From NCBI GenBank assembly GCA_019057795.1, contig JAHLWS010000078.1, forward strand, positions 124,001 to 188,000: a DNA stretch of 64,000 nt, given 5' to 3'. Below the pieces are notes generated by a model. That model was not told the origin of the DNA. It ran no database searches and was given only the letters and a program-made list of their open reading frames with translations. This DNA is from Promethearchaeota archaeon. GTDB taxonomy: Archaea > Asgardarchaeota > Lokiarchaeia > Sigyniarchaeales > SOKP01. The position numbers and the translations under genes were made by a program. Positions 8,778-17,328 of this stretch are shown here, in pieces. Positions within the stretch are counted from its first letter, which is position 1; the number at the start of each line of letters is the position of its first letter.

Positions 8778-9578
8778 TTACATATCAAAATATTTATCAA
8801 CTAAGTGTTCAAAATTGCGAAATTGGCTTCTGTCTCCATTAAAATCCTCAACACAATAGCAATAATCGTCTAGAAACTCTTCAATTAATAACTCCATAAA
8901 TCTTTTAATATTTTTTGATTTTGTAAAGTCCTCAACTAAATACGCAAATATAACGTCCTCTTTAACCGTTAAAAGGAATTGCTGATTTTCGAAATTAATT
9001 GCTTGAAGGGTATCACCCGTATTTTTTCCAATAACCTCATTAGAAAAAGATAAAATAGCTGATATAAAACCCGATATCGTTATAAAATTATCTGCCAAAT
9101 ACTTTTTATCCTTTCTAATTTTCGTAAATAGCGAAAGACCTGCCTTGCTTATTACGAAAAGAGCTGAAAGTTCTTTAGCGCTAGGAATAGCATGCTTACA
9201 CAATTGATTGATTTCTGAAAATGTGGCGTTCGAACGATATGAATTAACTAATTGTTTTGAGAGCGAACAAAGGCCGTCGTATTTAATTAGCTTGCTTGTC
9301 TCACTAACATAGAATATAGAAATACTTTCATCTTCAATTGTATAAAAGTGAACATAAATTGTATAAGCCCCTAACAACTTTATTCTTTTCCCTTCCTTCT
9401 TTTCAAGAATTTCAGAACGATAGAATTTGATGAGTAATTTTATTAGAGAACGCTTTATTCCCTTACTAAAAATAATTGTATAACGCTTCTCAGTCATTGA
9501 GACTAATCCAACCCCCAATAGGTCCATTAAGCTTGGATGTTCCAATGTTTCCTGATAAACATTCTCTAGTACTAACAT
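8778..9578 (-). CDS. Tandem longin/roadblock-like protein
   Basis: A 266-residue protein that appears to contain two related alpha/beta halves. Residues about 20-130 (KRYTIIFSKGI, a helix, then ISIFYVSET) and 140-250 (LSALFVISKAGLSLFTKI, FISAILSFSNEVIG, FLLTVKEDVIFAYLV, then a long helix) follow the strand-helix-strand order of longin/roadblock domains. The second half is the clearer match. Such proteins often serve as GTPase partners. It is next to a single roadblock-like gene on the same strand, suggesting a shared role. The 279 nt upstream, shared with the divergent gene at 9858, are very AT-rich and hold only likely promoters. Confidence 0.5.
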   Translation of the reverse strand: MLVLENVYQETLEHPSLMDLLGVGLVSMTEKRYTIIFSKGIKRSLIKLLIKFYRSEILEKKEGKRIKLLGAYTIYVHFYTIEDESISIFYVSETSKLIKYDGLCSLSKQLVNSYRSNATFSEINQLCKHAIPSAKELSALFVISKAGLSLFTKIRKDKKYLADNFITISGFISAILSFSNEVIGKNTGDTLQAINFENQQFLLTVKEDVIFAYLVEDFTKSKNIKRFMELLIEEFLDDYCYCVEDFNGDRSQFRNFEHLVDKYFDM

Positions 9579-9857
9579 TATTTATTTATTATACTTTTTT
9601 GTGGTAAAAAATCCCCTTAACAAAAAAAGTTGTGTGTATTATTTAACTTTAGAACACTTTAATATTTAAACATTTCGTTTTTGTTGTAAAAATATTTTAA
9701 TAAAACGATTAAAATTTTAATGAAAAATCAAATTTAAAGGGCAATTAGATTTAAATAATCTCTATTTTATTATATTTTTGATAAAATATTTTTTCATAAC
9801 AAAAATGTTAATAAAAAAATAAATTTTACCACAAATTTATAACAGTGTATAAAAAAT

Positions 9858-10154
9858 ATGTCTGATATAATGAAATTTGATATAGAACTTTATGTTAATC
9901 AGTTTAAAAATAAAAAATTCCTTATAAAACACTTGATTGATATCGAAAAAATAATTATTTCCTTCGAATATTCTAAATTCATCAATAGTGTGTACAATTT
10001 CTTTAATTCTAAAGTAGAAGCCTCAGAAGAAAGATTAAACGCTAAACACTACAACGATGCGGGAGAGATTATCGACCGTTTCTGGAAATTATTATTAAAC
10101 AACGATTCAATTGCCAGTTATCAATCAAATTTGAAAATAAAATTAAAAATCTAG
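9858..10154 (+). CDS. Small hypothetical helical protein
   Basis: A 98-residue, lysine- and asparagine-rich, mostly helical protein with no motif that I recognise. It starts with ATG (MSDIMKFD) and ends directly at the 3' end of the minus-strand tRNA-Arg gene, so its stop codon abuts the tRNA. There is no signal peptide or membrane helix. It is retained because the frame is free of conflicts with other genes, but it could be a chance open frame. Confidence 0.4.
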   Translation: MSDIMKFDIELYVNQFKNKKFLIKHLIDIEKIIISFEYSKFINSVYNFFNSKVEASEERLNAKHYNDAGEIIDRFWKLLLNNDSIASYQSNLKIKLKI

Positions 10155-10258
10155 TGGGCCTGGCAGGATTCGAACCTGCGACTTTGGGTCAATGGAAGTT
10201 TCCATCTTGACATCCCAGTCCGAAGCCGGGTACCCTATCCAGACTAGATTACAGGCCC
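10155..10258 (-). tRNA. tRNA-Arg (anticodon TCG) with intron in the variable loop
   Basis: On the minus strand, acceptor GGGCCTG pairs with CAGGCCC. The anticodon stem CCCGG/CTGGG encloses loop CTTCGGA with anticodon TCG at 10221-10223, and the T-arm is GCAGG-TTCGAAT-CCTGC. Between the anticodon stem and the T-arm lie 34 nt instead of about 5; removing a 29-nt intron leaves variable loop ATGTC and a 75-nt tRNA. CCA is not encoded. The D-stem is weak, with an A-G mismatch. A T-rich stretch follows the 3' end. Confidence 0.88.
10183..10211 (-). other. 29-nt BHB intron in tRNA-Arg, variable loop
   Basis: The junctions fold as a bulge-helix-bulge: exon TGGG pairs with intron CCCA as the 4-bp central helix, with 3-nt bulges ATG and AAG. 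Cutting after the second bulge base on each side releases 29 nt. The intron core TCAA...TTGA and TGGA...TCCA forms its own hairpin. This is not the canonical 37/38 site. Confidence 0.75.
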
Positions 10259-10344
10259 AATGTAAAAAAATTCAGATTATATTATTGTTTACGCATTATT
10301 TCTAAAAAATTTTGCATAGTTTTTATGCGCGTAAAAGCTATTTT

Positions 10345-10806
10345 TTAATCGATATCTTCTGTGAGATAATTCATATTAGTAAAAAAAGACTTTAAAATAT
10401 TTTTAATTTTAATTATTCCACTCATATACTCATCTGATCCCCTAATTTTGATTAATCCCCTCATGTAAGCATCTGCTACTTGAATCTTTCGCGTTATGAT
10501 TTTTCTCAAATTTTTTTTTGTAAGGATGAGGTGAATGACATTGATCTCTACTGAGTTCGGTTCGTAATACGAATTGTTATAAGTTAGAAAACCTTCGACT
10601 TTTTTTATCCATATGTTATAGTCAATGTCATAAATGTACACGTGGTATATTGTATCTTCGTACAACTTTAAATCTTCATGAATTTCTTTGGAATTATTGG
10701 CAATCGTAATTCCCAACTTAATTAACTCATCTAATGTAGATTTAAATTTATTCTCTGTCGATTCTAATGAGTTCAACATCATTAATATAGTATTTGAGTC
10801 AATCAT
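10345..10806 (-). CDS. SCP2-like protein (diverged)
   Basis: A 153-residue protein following the order of the SCP2-like proteins at 12067 and 12826: an N-terminal helical segment, then a strand with a conserved Trp (YDIDYNIWIKKVEGFLTY), a hydrophobic strand, and the ADAYMRGLIKIRG segment that corresponds to SAYMAGDITVEG in those proteins. SCP2 folds form a hydrophobic tunnel that can carry lipids. It is basic and more diverged than the other copies. It lies in tandem with the gene at 10966-11412. Substrate unknown. Confidence 0.55.
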   Translation of the reverse strand: MIDSNTILMMLNSLESTENKFKSTLDELIKLGITIANNSKEIHEDLKLYEDTIYHVYIYDIDYNIWIKKVEGFLTYNNSYYEPNSVEINVIHLILTKKNLRKIITRKIQVADAYMRGLIKIRGSDEYMSGIIKIKNILKSFFTNMNYLTEDID

Positions 10807-10965
10807 AGCAAAATAACGTCTTTATACTTCATTCTTAAGAATTAATAAAATTCGTTTAATCTTATAATAAATCTACGAACAAAATATGAATGTCTTATTT
10901 AAAATTTTATATAATATAACGATGATAAAAAGGATATTACGATTATTTAAATCCAATTTTTCTGT

Positions 10966-11412
10966 TTAAATACTTGTTAAATAATTTAATCCATTTTTTT
11001 TGCTTAAATATTTAAAAAATGTTCGAAAAAGCTTAATATATCTCAAACCTTGAGAGAGAGAACCTTCTACTTTAATTTTTCCCTTCATAAACGCATCCGC
11101 GCCGCCTATTTCGTCCTTTAGAATCTTAATAAATAAATCTTTACTAAAAACCATTTTAAATAACGCCTGAGGATTAACCCCCTTCTCGTAGTGAAGTTTA
11201 CCGTGCGAAACTTCGAGCCAATAGCTTAAGTTCACATCAAATATGCATGTTTGGTATATGTCATCAAAACCTATTAATTCCTCCTTGAGTTCTTCAGTAT
11301 TATTCATGATAGATACTCCCGCCTTAATGATTTTATCCAAAATATATTCAAATTTCTTGCCGTTTTTACTCAATTCTTCCAATATTAAATTAAGCGGGTT
11401 TTGACTGGCCAA
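10966..11412 (-). CDS. SCP2-like protein (diverged)
   Basis: A 148-residue SCP2-like protein. It has YQTCIFDVNLSYWLEVSHG for the Trp-bearing strand, and GADAFMKGKIKVEGSL, matching the conserved AYMAGDITVEGNL segment of the tandem copies at 12067 and 12826. It probably binds a hydrophobic ligand in the cytosol. It is a paralogue of the next gene downstream (10345-10806). The 276 nt upstream, towards tRNA-Asp, hold no gene other than the tRNA promoter. Confidence 0.6.
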   Translation of the reverse strand: MASQNPLNLILEELSKNGKKFEYILDKIIKAGVSIMNNTEELKEELIGFDDIYQTCIFDVNLSYWLEVSHGKLHYEKGVNPQALFKMVFSKDLFIKILKDEIGGADAFMKGKIKVEGSLSQGLRYIKLFRTFFKYLSKKNGLNYLTSI

Positions 11413-11632
11413 AAAGTTACATATCCTATTAAATTTTTTTTCTAAAATTCCTTATACCTATAATTAAAAAGATATAACTCCTATTTATGTGTTTTTCTTC
11501 AAAAAATTACGCCTAAACCAATAGTTTAATATTAAAATTCTATTGATTAAAGAATTAAATTTAAAGTTGAAAATTCGTCTCCTTTAATTCTTTTCGGTTA
11601 AGTACATCGAATGTTTTAATTTTAAAATAAAA

Positions 11633-11647
11633 TTTTTATATTTGGAA
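11633..11647 (+). promoter_or_regulatory. Putative TATA promoter of tRNA-Asp
   Basis: AATTTTTATATTTGG lies 42-56 nt upstream of the tRNA. Transcription about 25 nt downstream would give a short leader. Nearly the same string (AAAATTTTTATCTTTTG) recurs at about 11888-11904, after the tRNA, where its target is unclear. Confidence 0.45.
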
Positions 11648-11688
11648 TTATTTCAATTGTTATATCAAAACTATTTTTTATTAAAAAA

Positions 11689-11795
11689 GCCCATATAGTG
11701 TAGTACGGTTAGCATTAGGGACTGTCACTCCTTCGACCCGGGTTCAACTACGCGTGTGAAAACCATACGCGATGAAACTCCCGGTGTGGGCGCCA
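11689..11795 (+). tRNA. tRNA-Asp (anticodon GTC) with intron in the T-loop, CCA encoded
   Basis: Acceptor GCCCATA pairs with TGTGGGC, followed by G and an encoded CCA (11793-11795). The anticodon stem AGGGA/TCCTT holds loop CTGTCAC with anticodon GTC at 11724-11726. The T-stem CCGGG/CCCGG is present, but its loop carries 30 extra nucleotides; without them the loop is TTCAACT, a normal seven bases. The four-base variable loop is CGAC. Confidence 0.92.
11749..11778 (+). other. 30-nt BHB intron in tRNA-Asp, T-loop
   Basis: This is a textbook bulge-helix-bulge. The outer helix is the T-stem CCGGG/CCCGG. The central 4-bp helix is TTCA (11743-11746) with TGAA (11773-11776). The two 3-nt bulges are both ACT (11747-11749 and 11777-11779), cut as AC|T. 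The intron core is a stem CGCGTGT/ATACGCG. The site lies within the T-loop rather than at 37/38. Confidence 0.85.
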
Positions 11796-11968
11796 TTATT
11801 CATATCCGCATTTAAATTTATTATAATTCCATCATTAGCTATTGATATTAATACAAAGTTAATGACAAGAATTTTTTATAACTTAAAATAAAATTTTTAT
11901 CTTTTGTATCAGACTTCCCGAACCCTAATTAAAACCTTACGATTTTTGTAGGTGCAAAAGATTAAAGC

Positions 11969-11977
11969 TTTTTATAT
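11969..11977 (+). promoter_or_regulatory. Putative TATA box of the first acidic SCP2-like gene
   Basis: TTTTTATAT, preceded by purine-rich AAAGATTAAAG, lies about 90 nt before the ATG at 12067. The same arrangement (AAAGAAATAAAACC then TTTTTATAT) precedes the paralogue at 12826. The shared layout supports promoter function with a long leader. Confidence 0.5.
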
Positions 11978-12066
11978 CAACATGAATTATCTTAAATCAC
12001 CATATTAATTAATTTAATTAATGTCAATAAAATATAGGTTGAAATTTAAAAAGAGGTTAAATAATA

Positions 12067-12501
12067 ATGGTAGATAAAGCATTATTAAAAGAAATTAAGG
12101 ATAAAATCGATGCGGGAGCGGCAGCTGCCGACCCAAAAGATACTCTTAAAGTATACGAACTTTTCAAGCAAGTAGCGGAAGAGAACGAGGACTTAAAAGA
12201 GGAACTAGAAGATATGGATATTACCATCCAGATGAACATTACCGACAAGGATGCTAAGTTCTGGTTGAAGGCACACGATGGTACATTGGAATTTGGCGAA
12301 GGTGATGTTGAGAACCCATCGTTTACTTTTTCCGCCACTAATGAAATTGGTGCAGGAATGCTTTTTGGCGAAGTTGACGCCACCAGTGCATATATGGCTG
12401 GTGATATCACGGTTGAAGGTAATTTACAAGATGCAATGGCTTTTCAAGAGATTATTGAACTCGCCTTAGAAGCTCTTGAGGACATGTTTGAAGAGCTTTA
12501 A
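12067..12501 (+). CDS. SCP2-like sterol/lipid-carrier family protein
   Basis: A 144-residue, strongly acidic protein with an N-terminal helical pair (residues 1-50), then an SCP2 fold: ITIQMNITDKDAKFWLKA, GTLEFGEGDVENPSFTFSA, and ATSAYMAGDITVEGNLQDAM. SCP2 proteins bind lipids or acyl-CoAs in a cytosolic tunnel. It is about 75-80% identical by eye to the next gene on the same strand, indicating a recent tandem duplication with both copies kept. GAGGTTAAATAATA before the ATG gives a good ribosome-binding site. Confidence 0.75.
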   Translation: MVDKALLKEIKDKIDAGAAAADPKDTLKVYELFKQVAEENEDLKEELEDMDITIQMNITDKDAKFWLKAHDGTLEFGEGDVENPSFTFSATNEIGAGMLFGEVDATSAYMAGDITVEGNLQDAMAFQEIIELALEALEDMFEEL

Positions 12502-12701
12502 GTTATCTTAATTTTCCATCAACTTTAAAAATTATTTTATTTTTTATTTTAGCTCTCAGTTGTTTTTTTATGCAAATTTAATTTTTCGTTAATTCTTACT
12601 AATTAAAAGCAAGAAATATACGACATAAATTGCAAAATTGTATACTATCAAACTATAGTAATTATGGATTTCACTGTGTAATTAGTAAAAGAAATAAAAC
12701 C

Positions 12702-12710
12702 TTTTTATAT
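12702..12710 (+). promoter_or_regulatory. Putative TATA box of the second acidic SCP2-like gene
   Basis: TTTTTATAT after a purine-rich stretch, about 120 nt before the ATG at 12826. It lies in a 324-nt gene-free gap (12502-12825) that otherwise shows only T-rich runs after the upstream stop codon, a possible terminator. Confidence 0.5.
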
Positions 12711-12825
12711 AGTAAAAAGTTATACTAACTAGTATTTATTTAATCAATAAATATTTTGAAAATTAAATTCAATAAACAAAAAATAAAATCAAATGTGTAA
12801 ATAAACCAAAAAGGTTGATAATAAA

Positions 12826-13260
12826 ATGGTTGATGAAGCATTATTAAAAGAAATGAAAGTTAAATTTGAGGCTGGAGCTGCTGCCTCTGATGTTATGGAC
12901 TCGTTAAAAGTTTTTGAGATGTTCAAGCAAATTGCTGTAGAGAACGAGGACTTGAAAGAGGAACTAGAAGATATGGACATAACCATCCAAATGAATATTA
13001 CAGACGAAGACAAAAAGTTCTGGTTGAAGGCGAAAGAGGGAACTTTGGAATATGGCGAAGGTGATGTTGAGAACCCATCCTTTACATTCTCTGCCACTAA
13101 AGAAGTTGGTTCAGGCATGTTGTTCGGCGAAGTTGACGCTACAAGCGCATACATGGCCGGTGACATTACCGTTGAGGGTAATCTTCAGGATGCAATGGCC
13201 TTTCAAGAGATTATTGAGCTCGCATTAGAGGCTTACGAAGATTTAGTCGAAGATTTGTAA
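12826..13260 (+). CDS. SCP2-like sterol/lipid-carrier family protein (tandem copy)
   Basis: This copy has the same length (144 aa) and architecture as the gene at 12067. The central stretch from ENEDLKEELEDMDITIQMNI and the C-terminal AGDITVEGNLQDAMAFQEII are nearly identical. Differences concentrate in the N-terminal 40 residues and the last 10. It has its own promoter and a leader with AAAAAGGTTGATAATA before the ATG, so the pair is probably transcribed separately. Ligand unknown. The transcript likely ends in the T-rich convergent gap before the U32 gene. Confidence 0.75.
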   Translation: MVDEALLKEMKVKFEAGAAASDVMDSLKVFEMFKQIAVENEDLKEELEDMDITIQMNITDEDKKFWLKAKEGTLEYGEGDVENPSFTFSATKEVGSGMLFGEVDATSAYMAGDITVEGNLQDAMAFQEIIELALEAYEDLVEDL

Positions 13261-13339
13261 TAAATCCCGAATTTAAACTATATTAAACCTTTCGTGAAAT
13301 CTCTTATATTTTTTTTTTATTTTATTCTATTTATTAAAT

Positions 13340-14605
13340 TTAATTTTTTTTTTCAAGTTTGAAGATTTTGTCGTTTTTTTTGACAGGTGTATCAACTAAA
13401 ATACCTACAGTAAGTCGTTGAGTTTTCGATTTAACTAAGGGTGTTTCAGTTAGATTACTCTTTTTTTTAATCTGCAGTGAATTAATTATTTGACGCAAAT
13501 ATGTATCAGTATGAGTTCCAATTATAAAAATCTCGTCCTTCAATTTTAATTTACCTGCAGTTAATAGTATTTTAGCCGCTTTTTTTTCCGAGTAATAAGA
13601 AAGAACTTTTCCAATTTCGACTTTTTTATAATTCGAGATATTTCCATCAAATTCTCGTAGAATTTCGCTTCCTTTTGGGCGCTCAAAGTAGAATCCCGTT
13701 GAAAAACCTCTGTTATACACCTTACTTAATCGTGTGAGCCATCCTTTGACCTTCTCTTGGGTAAATGTATTATCGTAATAAGCGTCAATTGCTTCTTTGT
13801 AGCAAGAAGTAGTTTCTTCGATATAGATTGGGTCTCTCATGCGACCCTCTATTTTAAAAGCGTCGATTTTAGCTTCTATTAATTCGGGGATATGCTCGAT
13901 TAAACACAAATCTTTTGCGTTGATGAAAAAAACTCCATCATAGAGAAATTCGTTTGATTGATCGTCGTATACGCGCCATCTTCTACGACAAGGTTGAACA
14001 CACCTTCCTCTGTTAGCAGAATACTCTTGAGACTCACATGTTTCGGCCGAGAAATAACAACGACCGGATACCGAAGTACATTGAGCACCGTGCACAAAAG
14101 TTTCAATTTCAGCCTTTTTTATTTTACTTTTTATTTCTTTAATTTGTTTCAGAGATAATTCTCTAGCAAGAATTAATCTTTGGGCTCCCAAATCTTCATA
14201 GAATTTTGCAGATCGAGAGTTCGAAATATTAGCTTGAGTTGAGATGTGAAAGGGTAATCCTTTCTCTTTGACGACTTCAATAGCTCCAATGTCGTGAATT
14301 ATGACGGCATCAATCTCTGCTTCTGCGGCTTTATCTAAAATAATATTGAAGAGGTCGAACTCGTTTTCATATATTATTATGTTCGTAGTCATATAAGCCT
14401 TAATATTATTGTTATGGCATTTTTTCACTATATTGTTTAACTCTTCTAATCTGAAATTATCGCTAAACATTCTCATGTTAAAAGCTTCTATGCCAAAATA
14501 GACCGCATCAGCTTTACCTAAAACAGCGTTTAAGGATTTATAGTTTTTTAAAGGCGCCATTAGTTCCAGTCTTTTATTAGCTGTATCCAACATTTTCAAT
14601 ATCAA
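13340..14605 (-). CDS. Peptidase U32-family protein (TrhP/YegQ-like)
   Basis: A 421-residue U32-family protein. It has the N-terminal TIM-barrel pattern (LELMAPLKNYKSLNAVLGKADAVYFG) and the family signature FVHGAQCTSVSGRCYFS followed by ANRGRCVQPCRRRWR, with the cysteines that in bacterial relatives can hold an iron-sulfur cluster. Despite the name, studied relatives mostly act in tRNA or rRNA hydroxylation or other biosynthesis. KIEGRMRDPIYIEET is also typical. The C-terminal 80 residues look like a small beta-barrel. It is convergent with the SCP2-like gene. Exact substrate unknown. Confidence 0.8.
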   Translation of the reverse strand: MILKMLDTANKRLELMAPLKNYKSLNAVLGKADAVYFGIEAFNMRMFSDNFRLEELNNIVKKCHNNNIKAYMTTNIIIYENEFDLFNIILDKAAEAEIDAVIIHDIGAIEVVKEKGLPFHISTQANISNSRSAKFYEDLGAQRLILARELSLKQIKEIKSKIKKAEIETFVHGAQCTSVSGRCYFSAETCESQEYSANRGRCVQPCRRRWRVYDDQSNEFLYDGVFFINAKDLCLIEHIPELIEAKIDAFKIEGRMRDPIYIEETTSCYKEAIDAYYDNTFTQEKVKGWLTRLSKVYNRGFSTGFYFERPKGSEILREFDGNISNYKKVEIGKVLSYYSEKKAAKILLTAGKLKLKDEIFIIGTHTDTYLRQIINSLQIKKKSNLTETPLVKSKTQRLTVGILVDTPVKKNDKIFKLEKKN

Positions 14606-14655
14606 CTTATGTAAAATTACAAATCTTGAATAAAAAAAAAAATTGATAGATTTTA

Positions 14656-16377
14656 TTAAATTGCGGTAAACCAGAGATAGAAAAGGAAGGCGCCAATACC
14701 AAAGAATATCACTGCTAAGATATAAGTCATATGCTTCGAGTAATTGCGATATCGTTTGCCCGATTCTGTCTCAATCGTGTCGACTTGAAGGTATGGACCT
14801 GGACCTCTTCTATACCACCCTTTAATTCTTACTCGTTGTCCTACTAATCTGTTAGCTTTCGAAAGAGCCCAAAAAAAGTCTACCAGGCCAAATCCGAATC
14901 GGTAATCGATGTACATTAGGCCGGTGTTATCTTGGAAGTATAGATCTTCTCCAAAGTAATAACCTGGAATTCCTTTTCCCACTATTTTCCCTTCGATAAT
15001 TGCAGGAACTGGACGAATTGGCGATACTTTTATGTTGGTAATTAATTCAACTATGTTACTAGGTTCAAACTCGCTTCGATACATAAAAGAAGTTCGTCCT
15101 ATAACTCCCAAACCCATAATGAAAAATCCAATAGCCCATAGAAGAATCAAATTGTTTAATGTAATTAAGGTTCCTATGGATATCAAACCTATTAATCCCA
15201 GGATCCAGATGGCTGTCATTCCAGCTAATATTATAAGAATAATCGTTGGCAACTGTTTAATGAAAATATCGGTAATGAATTCGCCGACCATAGATTTTCC
15301 TACTTGTTGTTCTTTAATAATTCTTGCCTCAGAAAAATCATATTCAACAGGTACTCCATAGGTGGCACATTGTCCATTTAATCGTTGGATTCTTTTCGCA
15401 GGTAAAGGATGGGTGCTAAATACTTGAAAATATTTTGCCCAAGGATTAAAAAGATCCCATCCTGCGGCTGCTTGAACTACTCTCTTCGAAACGCGACCAT
15501 GATTGTCCATACTTTGCGCAGCTAACTGACTCGCTTTCTTCGGATCGAAAATCCCCAAACCTCGAAGTCCTCTTACGCTTGATTTTTGCCTTTCTTTTAT
15601 TTCAGCTTCGGTACCGCCCGCTATCAATCCATACGCTATTTTGACTAAAGCTGTGGATAATGTATTTGGGTTTTCAGTCAACTCAGCAGCGTGTTGATCC
15701 GCAAAATATTCTCGAATTCGACTAACGAATAAAGACACTAAGTATCCAATATAATAAGAAATATAAGATACAACTGCGACGACAATTAATACTAAAACAA
15801 TATAACTTCCTGCATCATCATCTTTAGAGCTTCTGAATAGGCCTGAAAAACGAACGGTGAAGTAAGCCCATCGGGCTATCGTTAATAAAATTAAAGGAAT
15901 AGCAAAAACTACTGTCATTAAAATGAAATCATTGTGTACAACGTGTCCTAATTCGTGAGCAACTACTGCACTTTGTTCGCCTTCGTCTAAATAATGTAAT
16001 ATTCCGTCAGTGATTACAATTCTCGCGCTATTCTTTGTATAACCAAATGTAAAGGCTTGGGGGTTTAAATCGTGAATTATTCCCATTCTAGGTGTTTTAA
16101 TCCCCCGAATTGCCACAACTTTATCTATTACATCTGCTAAATGTGGATATTGGTGTGCATAAACTTCGTAGGGAATCCAATCGATTCTGTAAATTAATCT
16201 TATCATTAATGGGGAAATTCCATATTGAAACAGTATGATTAAAACAGTAAAACCAATCATTAAAGACAAACCTAATAGATTACTTGGTAAAAACCAAACT
16301 CCGATAGTAAAAACCAACGCATAGATAAGGCCAAATAAGAATAAAATTGCCATTGTTGATGCTAATTTCAATCCCAT
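14656..16377 (-). CDS. M48-family membrane zinc metalloprotease with C-terminal OB-like domain
   Basis: A 573-residue HtpX/Ste24-type protease. Two transmembrane helices (about 8-30 and 35-58) precede the catalytic HELGH at 141-145, with a further membrane pair near 150-210 and the downstream EYFADQHAAEL stretch supplying the third ligand. After the protease come two more membrane helices near 385-430, then a soluble domain (about 440-545) with IEGKIVGKGIPG and VGQRVRIKGWYRRGPGPYLQ, which looks like a beta-barrel of the OB or NfeD sort, then a last helix. It likely degrades membrane proteins. The extension makes it longer than bacterial HtpX (about 290 aa). Confidence 0.85.
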   Translation of the reverse strand: MGLKLASTMAILFLFGLIYALVFTIGVWFLPSNLLGLSLMIGFTVLIILFQYGISPLMIRLIYRIDWIPYEVYAHQYPHLADVIDKVVAIRGIKTPRMGIIHDLNPQAFTFGYTKNSARIVITDGILHYLDEGEQSAVVAHELGHVVHNDFILMTVVFAIPLILLTIARWAYFTVRFSGLFRSSKDDDAGSYIVLVLIVVAVVSYISYYIGYLVSLFVSRIREYFADQHAAELTENPNTLSTALVKIAYGLIAGGTEAEIKERQKSSVRGLRGLGIFDPKKASQLAAQSMDNHGRVSKRVVQAAAGWDLFNPWAKYFQVFSTHPLPAKRIQRLNGQCATYGVPVEYDFSEARIIKEQQVGKSMVGEFITDIFIKQLPTIILIILAGMTAIWILGLIGLISIGTLITLNNLILLWAIGFFIMGLGVIGRTSFMYRSEFEPSNIVELITNIKVSPIRPVPAIIEGKIVGKGIPGYYFGEDLYFQDNTGLMYIDYRFGFGLVDFFWALSKANRLVGQRVRIKGWYRRGPGPYLQVDTIETESGKRYRNYSKHMTYILAVIFFGIGAFLFYLWFTAI

Positions 16378-16591
16378 TTCGATTCACTTAAAGTTCTAAT
16401 TTTACTTTACTAATTTTGGATAAATTTATTTATTATTTTATAATAAATCGTTAATAATATTCATGTAACATTAACTAATTAATATTTTCTATTAGATTTG
16501 TAAGTTTGACAATATTCAATATTCCGAAAAGAATAAAATAGAATTTTCTTACTAATATTTCAACAAGACTTGCAATATTCATTTAGGTGGT

Positions 16592-17221
16592 TTGGTTATA
16601 AATACCGATTTAAAGCGCTTATATAAAGTTACAGATAATCTTATTAAACAACAGTTTTATTTAAGTGGTAGCGATACAATTATCGGTAGAACGCCTGAAA
16701 TATCAATTAAAATAAAAAGCTCTGGTCTAGTTGTTAAAAGATTTACGGATCTCTTTAACGATAATATTCAATTGTTTTTAGAAGGTAATTACCTAAGCTT
16801 TTTTCAACCTTTTAAAATAATTAAAGGAATTGACGATAATTACATAAGAGAAATATATCAAGATATACAAATCAAATTAACGGCAATGCATGGTACGGAT
16901 TTTGATGTAGTAATTTTATATACAATTGTATTAAGTTCTTTAATTACAAGTATTCGAGACATACACTTTGATAAGTCAGTACAAGAAGTTATTAAAAGAG
17001 TATGGAAGAAATCAGATAAAATGAGCCAAAAACAAATTCAGATTGAATTGGATAAATTGTATATGCATAATAACAAAAATGTTTCGATTTTATATAATAT
17101 TTCCTATCTTGATGCGTTAGCAGAATCCTTTCATTTTATGAAGACTGCTCGCACATGCAAAATCCAAAAAAGCAAATATATTAACCGTATTGTAAATTTG
17201 ATACTTTTTTCAAAGAACTAA
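16592..17221 (+). CDS. Hypothetical protein
   Basis: A 209-residue protein starting at TTG, chosen because AGGTGG lies a few bases upstream and no ATG lies near. The N-terminal 60 residues look beta-rich (FYLSGSDTIIGRTPEISIKI), the rest helical. I see no catalytic motif, zinc ligands or membrane segment. It stands alone between a divergent M48 protease and the CoA-transferase fusion. The 214-nt gap before it has only AT-rich promoter-like sequence. Confidence 0.55.
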   Translation: MVINTDLKRLYKVTDNLIKQQFYLSGSDTIIGRTPEISIKIKSSGLVVKRFTDLFNDNIQLFLEGNYLSFFQPFKIIKGIDDNYIREIYQDIQIKLTAMHGTDFDVVILYTIVLSSLITSIRDIHFDKSVQEVIKRVWKKSDKMSQKQIQIELDKLYMHNNKNVSILYNISYLDALAESFHFMKTARTCKIQKSKYINRIVNLILFSKN

Positions 17222-17328
17222 GAATGTGATGATAAAACACCAAAAAATTAAAAAAAAAAATTTCTCTAACCAAATCCAAATTTGTTAGATGATAGAAAGC
17301 TTGTTTTGATTATATTTAAAATTGTTTA

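Noticed and set aside
10183..10211. Long variable arm of a class II tRNA in place of an intron in tRNA-Arg
   Set aside because: Arginine tRNAs are class I, and the 34-nt spacer contains an exact BHB with 4-bp helix and 3-nt bulges whose removal leaves a normal five-base variable loop.
11888..11960. Possible small RNA gene after tRNA-Asp, because its promoter-like string resembles the tRNA's
   Set aside because: No stable fold or recognisable RNA family could be seen; the string may be a chance AT-rich match or an extra promoter for the SCP2-like gene.
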